DNA of 64,000 nucleotides, from NCBI GenBank assembly GCA_018401455.1, contig JAGYKU010000004.1, positions 1 through 64,000 of the forward strand, given 5' to 3'. Below, piece by piece: positions 1 through 9,385 of the stretch. Source of the DNA: Flavobacteriales bacterium. GTDB lineage: Bacteria > Bacteroidota > Bacteroidia > Flavobacteriales_D > Parvicellaceae. Numbering within the stretch: position 1 is the first letter of the stretch; each line of letters starts with the position of its first letter. The notes beneath the pieces were generated by a model. That model was not told where the DNA came from and ran no database searches. It was given only the letters and a program-made list of their open reading frames with translations. A program made the position numbers and the translations under genes.

Positions 1-17
1 ACATCAAACCACGACTA

Positions 18-2714
18 CTAAACGCGAACACCGATAATACAGACATCATCTACCTGCTCGTGCTCACCTTTCCAATTTGTAAAAACATCATTTAATTTTT
101 GATGTTGTTCTTTCATGGATAAATTAGAAATGGAGATTAAATATTCTCTCATTTTTTTAACCATAAACTTTTTGCCTTTTTCTCCGCCAAACTGATCTTG
201 AAAACCGTCTGTTATGGTGTAGATTAAATCTCCTTTTTGTAAATCAACTTCTCCTCCAATAAATGGTTCTTTGTCATTTTCATGTTTACCAACGGGCATT
301 TTCTCTGGCTTAATTTCAATAAGTTCTTCATTTCGGATAATCCAGATAGGATTTTGAGCTGCTACATAAGTCATTTTCGTTTTATCAGGATTTATACTGA
401 TTAAACTTGCGTCCATTCCATCTTTTCCTCCTTCTGGGCTGCCGTCTTTTTTGAGGCGCTCAATGATTGTTTTTCGGGTATCGTTAAAAATTTCATTGGG
501 TTGAACCAGTCCTTTGTCAACTGCTTTTTCTATGGAGGAAATATTCAAAATACTCATAATAGCGCCTGGCACTCCGTGCCCAGTACTGTCTGCGTTTACG
601 ATTGCGAAATTTCCGTTTGTAAGTTTCCCAGCCCAGTAGAAATCTCCACTTACCACGTCTTTGGGTTGGAAGAAGACAAAATAACCGGGTTCGCTTCTCG
701 ATACATCCCGCTGTTGCGGTACACTCGAAGTGACCCCTAGGTTTGCGTCAAGCATCTCTCGTGATGCCAAAAAACTTCTTTGAATACGTTCAGCGTAGTT
801 AATGGAGTCGGTGATTTCTTTATGTTTTTCTTCTACTAAGTGTTTTTGTTGTTCTACAACTATATTTTTTTGAACCAATTCTTCTGTACGTTCTTCTACT
901 GTTTTTTCTAATTCTTTTTGGCGTTTGATAAGAGCGGCTGTTCGCCATTTGATCAGAATGAGTATGAGAATGAGAGCGAGGAGAACGCATAGCGATCTAA
1001 ACCACCAAGTGTGCCACCAAGGAGGATTTATAGTAAACGTATATTCAAACGGTTCACTCCATTCACCACTTTCACCAATGGCTCTGATTTGGAAAGCATA
1101 AGTGCCATACGATAAGTTACGATACTCTGCTTTGGCTTCTTTTGAAGGGTTACTCCAATTATCATTAAGCCCTAGCATTCGATAACTGTATTGTATTTTA
1201 TGCGGAGCAGACCAATCTATGGCAACAAAATGAAAGGTGAGGTGGTTTTTATCGTACGATAATTTTAAATTCAGTGGATAATTTTCAAATTTTTGTACAC
1301 CATTAAAGGTTATTTCATTTCCAAGGCTGTCTGTTATATTTCTATAATCAATAAATTGCTCGTTGATATCCAATTGCTTTAAATAAATGGCAGGTGGAAT
1401 TTGTGCTATGCTAAATTTATTCAAATCCAGCATTTCTAACCCTTTGCCTCCTCCCCACCAAGCGCGGTTTTTACTATCTATAAAGGCACTATTTGCAAAG
1501 AAGTCTAACGCCTTTAATCCATCTCCTTTTTCAAAAGTATGTATGGATATTTGTGGATTTTTTGAAACTTTTGTCGTTTCTTTTACTCCTGACTGTCGGT
1601 CAGGCAGGATTTGCGATTGCGTCCCAATATCAAGCGCAATAACGTTAAGCCCTTTTTCTGTCGCAATATATAGATTTCCGTTCCGATGACTATCGGAATT
1701 ATCTTCTAAGATGGACTGGACCCTATTATTTGAGAGACCTTCCTTTTCGGTATAATGCTTAAAGGTTTTACCATCGTATTTCGATACGCCTCCGCCAGAT
1801 GTACCGAACCAAATCCCTACACCGATCGGGACGCTTTTATCTTCTAAGATGGCCCAAACGTAATTATTTGAGAGGCCTTCCTTTTCGGTATAATGCGTAA
1901 AGGTTTTACCATCGTATTTCGATACGCCTCCGCCATCTGTACCGAACCAAAGGTTTCCACTTTTATCTTCTAAGATGGCCCTGACCCTATTATTTGAGAG
2001 GCCTTGCTTTTCGGTATAATGCGTAAAGGATTTTCCATCGTATTTCGATACGCCTCCGCCATATGTACCGAACCAAAGGTTTCCGCTTTTATCTTCTAAG
2101 ATGGACAAGACGTATGAGGAGTTCATGCCTTGGTCCACATCTAAGTATTGGAGGTTGGCAATGGCAGCATCTTTAAAGGCAGGAGGGAGTGCGGGCGTGG
2201 GTTGGGGCTGGATGGTGGGCACGGTTTTACCTTTGGCTGGAATAGGTATTCCTGTTTTTACCGTGTCGCCAGTGGAGTTAATAAGGTAATGTGTGGTGTC
2301 AATCCCTGCTACCGCCAAATGGGGGAGAGAAATCGGGATTGTGGTTAATGAGTCTTTGTTTACTGAAATTTTCGTAAGATTTTCGGGTATCTTATGGCGG
2401 TTGGGGTGGGCGTTGTAGGTGCTGCTAGAAGGTATATAAGGCACCACTTTGGGTTGTGTTACGCTATCGGGATGTATAACTTTTCCCATTGCAGGGATGG
2501 GTACTCCTGTAATCAAGGTGTCGCCACTTTCTAAAATGATGGGTTGTATGGTATCGCCTGATACGGGGTTAACTATATAACCACCTTCGGGTTTGGCATC
2601 AACACTTTTGGGTTGAGGAAAAAGCGGTGCGGGTGATGTTCCATCATCTTTTGGGCTGCGGTTGCAGGCTGCTGCAATGAGTAGTAATAGTATTGGGTAT
2701 GCTAATTTTTTCAA
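18..2714 (-). CDS. Lipoprotein sensor: two-component-regulator beta-propeller repeats, Y_Y_Y-like domain, TM, coiled coil, SpoIIE/PP2C-type phosphatase
   Basis: Lipobox-like LLLIAAACN; repeated ILEDKSGNLWFGTxGGGVSKYDGKxFTHYTEKxGLSNN; TM segment LCVLLALILILILI; C-terminal FQPKDVVSGDFYW...ADSTGHGVPGA...DGMDASL...DGFQDQFGGEKGKKF. Confidence 0.88.
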   Translation of the reverse strand: MKKLAYPILLLLIAAACNRSPKDDGTSPAPLFPQPKSVDAKPEGGYIVNPVSGDTIQPIILESGDTLITGVPIPAMGKVIHPDSVTQPKVVPYIPSSSTYNAHPNRHKIPENLTKISVNKDSLTTIPISLPHLAVAGIDTTHYLINSTGDTVKTGIPIPAKGKTVPTIQPQPTPALPPAFKDAAIANLQYLDVDQGMNSSYVLSILEDKSGNLWFGTYGGGVSKYDGKSFTHYTEKQGLSNNRVRAILEDKSGNLWFGTDGGGVSKYDGKTFTHYTEKEGLSNNYVWAILEDKSVPIGVGIWFGTSGGGVSKYDGKTFKHYTEKEGLSNNRVQSILEDNSDSHRNGNLYIATEKGLNVIALDIGTQSQILPDRQSGVKETTKVSKNPQISIHTFEKGDGLKALDFFANSAFIDSKNRAWWGGGKGLEMLDLNKFSIAQIPPAIYLKQLDINEQFIDYRNITDSLGNEITFNGVQKFENYPLNLKLSYDKNHLTFHFVAIDWSAPHKIQYSYRMLGLNDNWSNPSKEAKAEYRNLSYGTYAFQIRAIGESGEWSEPFEYTFTINPPWWHTWWFRSLCVLLALILILILIKWRTAALIKRQKELEKTVEERTEELVQKNIVVEQQKHLVEEKHKEITDSINYAERIQRSFLASREMLDANLGVTSSVPQQRDVSRSEPGYFVFFQPKDVVSGDFYWAGKLTNGNFAIVNADSTGHGVPGAIMSILNISSIEKAVDKGLVQPNEIFNDTRKTIIERLKKDGSPEGGKDGMDASLISINPDKTKMTYVAAQNPIWIIRNEELIEIKPEKMPVGKHENDKEPFIGGEVDLQKGDLIYTITDGFQDQFGGEKGKKFMVKKMREYLISISNLSMKEQHQKLNDVFTNWKGEHEQVDDVCIIGVRV

Positions 2715-3227
2715 ACTATAAATATTTTGATAGGTAAAAGTAGTTTAAAAATTTAAAAAGCAAAAATAAGTTAATGTTTTAGTGATTAAGGGTTGGCTAT
2801 TTAGTAGTTTAGTTATTGGCGGTTAGCTGTTAGTTTTTAGCAGTTGGCAGTTGGCTTTTGACTTTTAGTTATTTGCGGTTAATTGGGGCTTAAATAAAAT
2901 GATATCTCTAATACAGTTTTATGTCCTATCTCTTCAGTAACAATGAAAAGAAACGATATTACGAATAGTTCCCGCAGATTACGCAGATGTGCACGCCAGA
3001 ATAAATCGGCGAGATTTACGGGAGAAAAAATTTCCTCCCCCTTTATTACTCTACAAATGGGAATTAATATTCATGTCATTTTAACTTATGATGTAAATAT
3101 GAAATATTTACTCGATGTGACATTCAAATCTCTCTGTCCACTTCTACTTATAAATAAAGACCAAAGCGTCTTTGCTTGTGGAGAAGTCGCATAATGAAAG
3201 TTGGTTACCCAAAAATCAAAACCACGA

Positions 3228-5391
3228 ACATCAAGCCACGACTACTAAACGCGAACACTAAATGCGCACGCCTATAACACACACATCATCAATCTGTTCG
3301 TGACCTTGCACATATTCTTCAAGACATCGTCAATCATTTTTGTGATTTTGAATGGGTGCTTCTTGAATATTTAAGAATAACTTTTGAAATTGGCGCCTAA
3401 GAATTTTTTTTTGCCTTTTTCTCCACCAAATTGATCGGCATATCCATCAGTGAAAATATATACAGTGTCCTCTTTTTTTTCAATTCCAATGATTCCAACA
3501 TGTGAATGGATAAGGATTGGTATATTTTCCGATGGGCTGTTTGTCTGCTTTTATTTCAAAAAGATTGTAAATTTCTTGCTCTGTTTTATTGGGTTCCCAA
3601 TGACTTGGGCTGTTTTCATTGAGATTAGTGGCTGTTAGATTTCCTTCCGAAATTTTTCTTACAATCCAAATAGTTATGCACCAGCCCATTCTAACTTTGA
3701 AATATCATTTCCTTTTGGAATGCACAAATAGAAATATCCATTCCGTCTTTTACTTCGCTTTCACTTTTTTCAAATTGCTCAATTACTAATTCTCTTGTTT
3801 TATCTAAAACTTTAGCAGGATTTAATAATGAAAATTCTCGCACACTTCTGTTGAGTGCATTGTTGCATACAACACTTACCATAGCGCCAGGCACTCCATG
3901 TCCTGTACAGTCTGCTGCAGCGAAAAGTATTTTATTTCCTGTATCTTCCAACCAGTAAAAATCTCCTGCAATGATATCCTTGGGTTTGTATAGAACGAAA
4001 GCTTCGGGAAGTTTTTCTTGAAAAAATCTGTCAGAAGGCAAAATCGCTGTTTGGATTCTTTTGGCATAAGTAATACTGTCCATAATCTCAGTATTCTTTT
4101 CTTCCAAAACGTGTTTTTGCTCTAAAAGCACATGTTTTTGTTGCTCGATAATATGGTTTTTTGCCTCCATTTCGGCATGAGCCTTTTTCTTTTCAGTATA
4201 TCTTTTATATATTGCTCCAGCACCCAAAAGAATCATCAACAATATGAAAATTCCAGCCCAGACATAAATTTTGAACATCATTTCGCTGTGTTCTTTTTCT
4301 TGCTCCATCATCAAGATTTGGTCTTCTTGAATTTTTTGAGCCAACTGGTTTTCCATTTCTGCAATTTTCTTCGAAGCCTGATCGTTTCTCATCGCTTCGT
4401 TGATTTCGATAAACTTTGTTTGAAAATTAAAAGCAGTATTATACTCTTCTTTAATTGCGTGCAATTTTGCCAATTCGCTCAATGACAATCTCATTTCTTC
4501 ATTAGCACCAATCGATTCGGCAGTTTCGTAAGATTGAGTAATATAATGCAAAGCAGTATCAATCTGATTGAGTCCTTTGTAATTCAAACCAATATAATAC
4601 AAAGTTGCCGAAGTTCCTTGATCATCTTGTAAAGCCTCTTTTAAAGTTAGGGATTCAAACAACTTATTTAAAGATGCTTCATATTTTTTATCATGTGTCA
4701 AAACTTGACCTAATAAATCTAATGAAGAGGCGATAACATAATTATCTCCATTTTCTTTTCCTAATTCAAAGGCTATTTCTGCATATTTATTAGCTTCTGC
4801 AAAAGACTCTAAACTCATATATATCTGACTCATATTTACATAACTGTCAGATTGAGTTACTTTATCGCCATATTTTAATGCTTTTTCGAAATATTCTAAT
4901 GCTTTTTCGTAGTGCTCTTGCATGTAATTTATAGAACCCATTACATTATAACATTGAGCTAAACCATTGTAATTTTTGATAGCTTCAAACACCTCAATTC
5001 CTATAGTTAACTTTTCAAGCGCATCAGAATATTGCCCTTTTAAAAGAAAAATATACCCCATCGTTAAAGCTCCTTCACCCAAACCATTTTGATAGTTGAT
5101 TTTCTCAGCAATTTCCATTGATTTAGAGAGAATTTCTTCTCCTTTTTCGTATTCGTCAAGGTAGTAATATACGTTACCCATGTCGTTCATAGCATCCACT
5201 CTTTCGGGAGTATCGTCTTTGGAGATTTCCATTCCTTTTAAGGCATATTTTTGTGCTTCTAATGGGTCGTTGTTAATAGTATTTCCTACCAATTCGTGCA
5301 ATTCACTTGCTGTTTGGGCTATTAGGTAAACGGGCAATAACAACAGTATTGTCAAACCAATTTTAGAGGTGTAAAATTTAATTTTCTTCAT
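3228..5391 (-). pseudogene. TPR + TM + SpoIIE-type phosphatase sensor, 3' end decayed by frameshifts
   Basis: ORF 3691..5391 has TPRs and FVLYKPKDIIAGDFYWLEDTG...ADCTGHGVPGA...DGMDISICAFQK then stops; remainder continues in other frames (3480..3689 ...EIKADKQPIGKYT) and ends with a DDVCVIGVRI-like end near 3260. Confidence 0.75.
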
Positions 5392-5782
5392 TCTTTTTTA
5401 ATCTTTTTCTTATGTGATACCACAAAACAAAACCTATTCCCACAGCAAACAAAGTGAGCGCTGTGTATCTAGAATATTCATAATAAATTTGCAATGGTGT
5501 TTCATCAAAATACAACTCTCCCAACATCCATAACGAGTTGGCGGTAATCCAACAAACTACAGCCATGTTGTGATAAAAATCTACTTTTGAATGACGAGTT
5601 ACCCAAGCAATATATATTGCCATTGAAACTGTAGGAACAATCATAATTGTTCCCATTACTGCCTGTCCAGTAACCCAACAAATGTCTTTTAATAACCAAA
5701 GAAGAATATGAAAATTTTCATAAACCTTTACATCACGTTTTTCACTCATATAAATATTCCATCTTTTAAAAAGCAAATGCAA
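5378..5782 (-). CDS. Small multi-TM membrane protein
   Basis: 134 aa ORF, several hydrophobic segments; overlaps start of downstream sensor ORF. Confidence 0.6.
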   Translation of the reverse strand: MHLLFKRWNIYMSEKRDVKVYENFHILLWLLKDICWVTGQAVMGTIMIVPTVSMAIYIAWVTRHSKVDFYHNMAVVCWITANSLWMLGELYFDETPLQIYYEYSRYTALTLFAVGIGFVLWYHIRKRLKKNEEN

Positions 5783-6354
5783 GATAAGAATATTTTAGAT
5801 TGGCAAATATTTTTTTTGTTTAGTGCAAAAGAATTTGAAATTAAGTTGTAGTTTAATAGGACGAAAATGAAATCTTTACATCAATCAAAAGGTTGTCTCT
5901 TTACAGCTTTCTATTTTGTAATCGATTTTGTAAAAATCAATACAAAATATACGAAAATCTATACCCACGACATAATTACATATATTATTGAATAATAATT
6001 TGTTAAATTTACCACAGAGACACGGAGGACACGGAGGTAAAATGTAATTTTAGGAGTAAACAGAATAAGTCTTTTTAAGTTTATTGATGTTGTAAACGTA
6101 TAATTAACGAGATATATAGTCAACTCTGTGCTCTCTGTGCCTTTGTGGTTCAAAAAAATACGATAAAAGAGTTAGATGAAGTTTGAAATCAAAATTTTAG
6201 TAAAATAAATTTATATTTGTTTAGAAATGAAATTACTATAAATAAACCACAGAGACACGGAGGACACGGAGCGTCTAAGTGAAATACTAGTGATAAGTTT
6301 TATTTATTTTTAGCAACATAAAATTCTAAAAAGGAATTACATTTTAACTATGAA

Positions 6355-7743
6355 TCACTTCTTCTTATTCAGAGGATAAATTGATTGCTCCAAAATTGTT
6401 TTAGGAAAGTTTTCTTCATCATCAAATCCCAATTCGATATCTCTTCCATCATGAGGAATGTGTGCTGTTTTGAAAATATAATCCCAAATACTCAATGAAA
6501 TTCCGAAATTCATTCCGTTTTTGAAATCCTTGGGCAATTCCTTTGCATGATGCCATATATGCATTTTGGGATTATTGAGAATGTATTTGAAAGGTCCATA
6601 ATCCAAATTCAGATTCGCATGATTGAGATGTCCGATGGCAATACTAAAGAAGTGAACGATAAATGCTATTTGAGGTTCAACTCCAAACAAAACTAGAACC
6701 ACCAATGTTTTGAGAGGTTTATACAAAACATTTTCCATCCAATGATAACGAAGATGTGCTGCAAACCCCATTTCTTTGACAGAATGATGCACTTTGTGGA
6801 ACTCCCAAAGGGCTGGATATTTGTGCAATAAATAATGCGTAAACCATTGCACAAAATCATTAGCAATAAAGAAAATCAACAAGGCTGCCCAAATTGGGAA
6901 TTTACTGAGATCCAACAATGAAAAAGAAACCATATCAACGCCTGTATATGCAATCAATTGACCTATCAAAACATAAAAACCTGTAAGAAAAAAAGCGAAA
7001 ACATAAAAATTGAGAAACATATAAGTAAAATCCATCCAGAAGTCTTTTCTGAATATTTTTTGGTTTTTTCGCCAAGGAAAAATAATTTCGAGAGCAAACA
7101 CAATTGCAGAAATCACCAAAAGCCACAAAAAATAGTTTTGATACCAAACTTCTGTCTGAAATGTAACTTCACTGAAAACCCATCCAGCAAAGCCTTTGTA
7201 CGAATTGATAATATTATCCCACATATCTATTAATTTTAAATCTCCTGTTACTATTGTTATTTTGTCTTTATCGAGCCAAATTGACCATCTTTGTGCGTAA
7301 CCATGCACTTCATTTGTCAAATTTTCTCCTTTGTAAACTGGAAAATCATTATTTGCCCAATTAAAAATTCCACCATATAAATTAAATACTTTTTGATAGC
7401 CTTTTGCCATCAACTGCTCCCCTACTTTCTCGCTTCTGTATCCTATACTACAATAAACAACTATTGGTTTATCTTTGTTTATGGTATCCAAAACATTCCA
7501 AAGTATTTCATCATAACCAATATAAATGGCATTGGGCAAATGAGACACTTCAAACTCTTCTTTGGTTCTTGCGTCTAGAAAAATAAAATTTTCATCAGCA
7601 ATTTCAATCGGTTTTTTAGTAGGAACTGTTTCTGAAAGATAACTTTTTACCATTTGATCAAAACCTTCAGGATTTTGAGCTGTTTTTGCCGTTGTAAAAA
7701 GCAAAAATGATATGAAAATCAAAAAGTAAAGATTCACTTTCAT
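6355..7743 (-). CDS. Signal peptide + rhodanese domain + membrane fatty acid hydroxylase/sterol desaturase domain fusion
   Basis: FLDARTKEEFEVSHLPNAIYIG...IVVYCSIGYRS (rhodanese) followed by TM helices and HYLLHKYPALWEFHKVHHS...HWMEN...HLNHAN...MHIWHHAKE histidine boxes. Confidence 0.85.
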   Translation of the reverse strand: MKVNLYFLIFISFLLFTTAKTAQNPEGFDQMVKSYLSETVPTKKPIEIADENFIFLDARTKEEFEVSHLPNAIYIGYDEILWNVLDTINKDKPIVVYCSIGYRSEKVGEQLMAKGYQKVFNLYGGIFNWANNDFPVYKGENLTNEVHGYAQRWSIWLDKDKITIVTGDLKLIDMWDNIINSYKGFAGWVFSEVTFQTEVWYQNYFLWLLVISAIVFALEIIFPWRKNQKIFRKDFWMDFTYMFLNFYVFAFFLTGFYVLIGQLIAYTGVDMVSFSLLDLSKFPIWAALLIFFIANDFVQWFTHYLLHKYPALWEFHKVHHSVKEMGFAAHLRYHWMENVLYKPLKTLVVLVLFGVEPQIAFIVHFFSIAIGHLNHANLNLDYGPFKYILNNPKMHIWHHAKELPKDFKNGMNFGISLSIWDYIFKTAHIPHDGRDIELGFDDEENFPKTILEQSIYPLNKKK

Positions 7744-7868
7744 GATGCAAATTTAGAAAATGAAAAGTTATCCATGCGTTACAAAAGTTACATTCGTTTA
7801 TTTTTTCACATAAAAAAACATTGGTATTATTTAATAATATTTATATATTTGATGACTCACTACTACAA

Positions 7869-8252
7869 ATGAAAACTAAAACTGCTGAATTTGAATACGA
7901 TGAAAGAGGTTTTTTAAGAGTCACTTTTCTTGAAAACAACGAAACTTTTGATTTAGAAGAGGCTTTGGAACATCTTAAAATGTGCGATATAATATGCAAT
8001 GGCAAAGCAATGCCTGTGTTGATTGATGCCTCAAAAAGTTTTCATGTACCGACAATAGAAGCAAAGAAGGAGTTGGCAAACTTTGATTTAAAAACCGCTG
8101 AGGTAATTTTAGTAAATTCTCTTCCACAAAGAATCATTGTGAATTTCTATTCCAAAATGGTACAACACAAAAAAAAGCCAATACCAATAAAGTCATTTCT
8201 AAAATCAAAAGAAGAAGAGGCAATAAAATGGCTTATGAGTCAGTCGAAATAA
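7869..8252 (+). CDS. Small cytosolic protein of the DUF7793/STAS-like type
   Basis: ORF 7821..8252; likely start ATG 7869 (MKTKTAEFEYDERGFLRVTF...PVLIDASKSFHVPTIEAKKELAN). Confidence 0.5.
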   Translation: MKTKTAEFEYDERGFLRVTFLENNETFDLEEALEHLKMCDIICNGKAMPVLIDASKSFHVPTIEAKKELANFDLKTAEVILVNSLPQRIIVNFYSKMVQHKKKPIPIKSFLKSKEEEAIKWLMSQSK

Positions 8253-8430
8253 ATTAGGTTTTACAAATATTTTATGTTTAAAATTAGAGTCATCAAATTT
8301 TGAATAATATGAATTTCACTTCTTTAATCTTACGTAAATTTCACACCCTCAGTTTAACACCTTGCCTTCATTCAACATGCTATTTATCATAAATATAAGG
8401 ATGATTAATTATAGTTTTAAATTTTAGTTT

Positions 8431-9291
8431 TCAAACCTTTATTCTATTCATTTTTAACAACAAAACCAGAGGAATAATAAAGTGTGGAAGCCTTACTAAA
8501 AATTGAAAAAAATACTGATCAAAAGAATGAATAATCATATCTCCATTAAAAGGGATGTAAATTCTTGCAAGCGCAGTCAAACCGCCCCATATCAAACCAT
8601 AATATAAAAAGATTTTCAACAACAAGTGTAAACTTACATGAATTTTATTCCCAAATAGAACATATAAATTAAGCAGTACAATACCAGCAAAAACAAAATC
8701 TAAAACTCCAATAATTTTTAATGTATATCTCGCAGTATCTTCATTCATTTTGAAACCGAGAATCATCATATCCACAAAACTACCGGGTTGAGGATAATAT
8801 CCATAAGCATAAAGTCCATGAGCAAAAAAAGTAATTGCAATCGCAATAGTTCCCCAAAAATGCACTCTAAACTCCTTTTTTTCATATTGCCAAATAAAAG
8901 CAAATGGTATTATAAATTGAGCGGCATGCTCTACAAACATTCCATATTGATCTAAATTCTTTCCATACAAATAACCAAAATATGTCAATAATAAAAAGTA
9001 TGTTGCTACATAAACCAACCATTTTAATTTGGAAAGTTTTTCGTAAAACAAAATCACTATTGCCGCCAAAAGATATAAAATACCTACCCCATCAGAAAAA
9101 TAACTTACTGCATTTTCATAAAAATGGTCATTGTAAATTTCATTTAAAGGTTTATCAACAAAATTAGCAAACCAACCACCAAAGCCTTGTGGATGATAAA
9201 AGATATCTCTAAATGGTCCAATCCACCTTATATGCTCGTAAGCCCTTCCCAAAAACATTAAGAAAACACTTACTCTAAGTAAAGAAAACAT
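8431..9291 (-). CDS. Multi-TM integral membrane protein, unknown function
   Basis: 286 aa, many hydrophobic segments. Confidence 0.6.
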   Translation of the reverse strand: MFSLLRVSVFLMFLGRAYEHIRWIGPFRDIFYHPQGFGGWFANFVDKPLNEIYNDHFYENAVSYFSDGVGILYLLAAIVILFYEKLSKLKWLVYVATYFLLLTYFGYLYGKNLDQYGMFVEHAAQFIIPFAFIWQYEKKEFRVHFWGTIAIAITFFAHGLYAYGYYPQPGSFVDMMILGFKMNEDTARYTLKIIGVLDFVFAGIVLLNLYVLFGNKIHVSLHLLLKIFLYYGLIWGGLTALARIYIPFNGDMIIHSFDQYFFQFLVRLPHFIIPLVLLLKMNRIKV

Positions 9292-9385
9292 TAAATTTTA
9301 TTTATATAAAGGTTAATATAATGTTATTATTTTTTTATTTTTGTACTATATTCAACAACAAAAGTAATTTTTTAATTTTATTTGT

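Noticed and set aside
2101-2348. ORFs 2101..2289 and 2148..2348 on +
   Set aside because: Antisense to a well-supported CDS; low-complexity translation.
4132-4485. 117-aa + strand ORF
   Set aside because: Antisense to the TPR/SpoIIE sensor coiled-coil region; lacks family signatures.
6355-6600. Possible transposase or mobile origin for the repeats near 6.0-6.3 kb
   Set aside because: No transposase ORF or target-site duplication visible; only repeat words.
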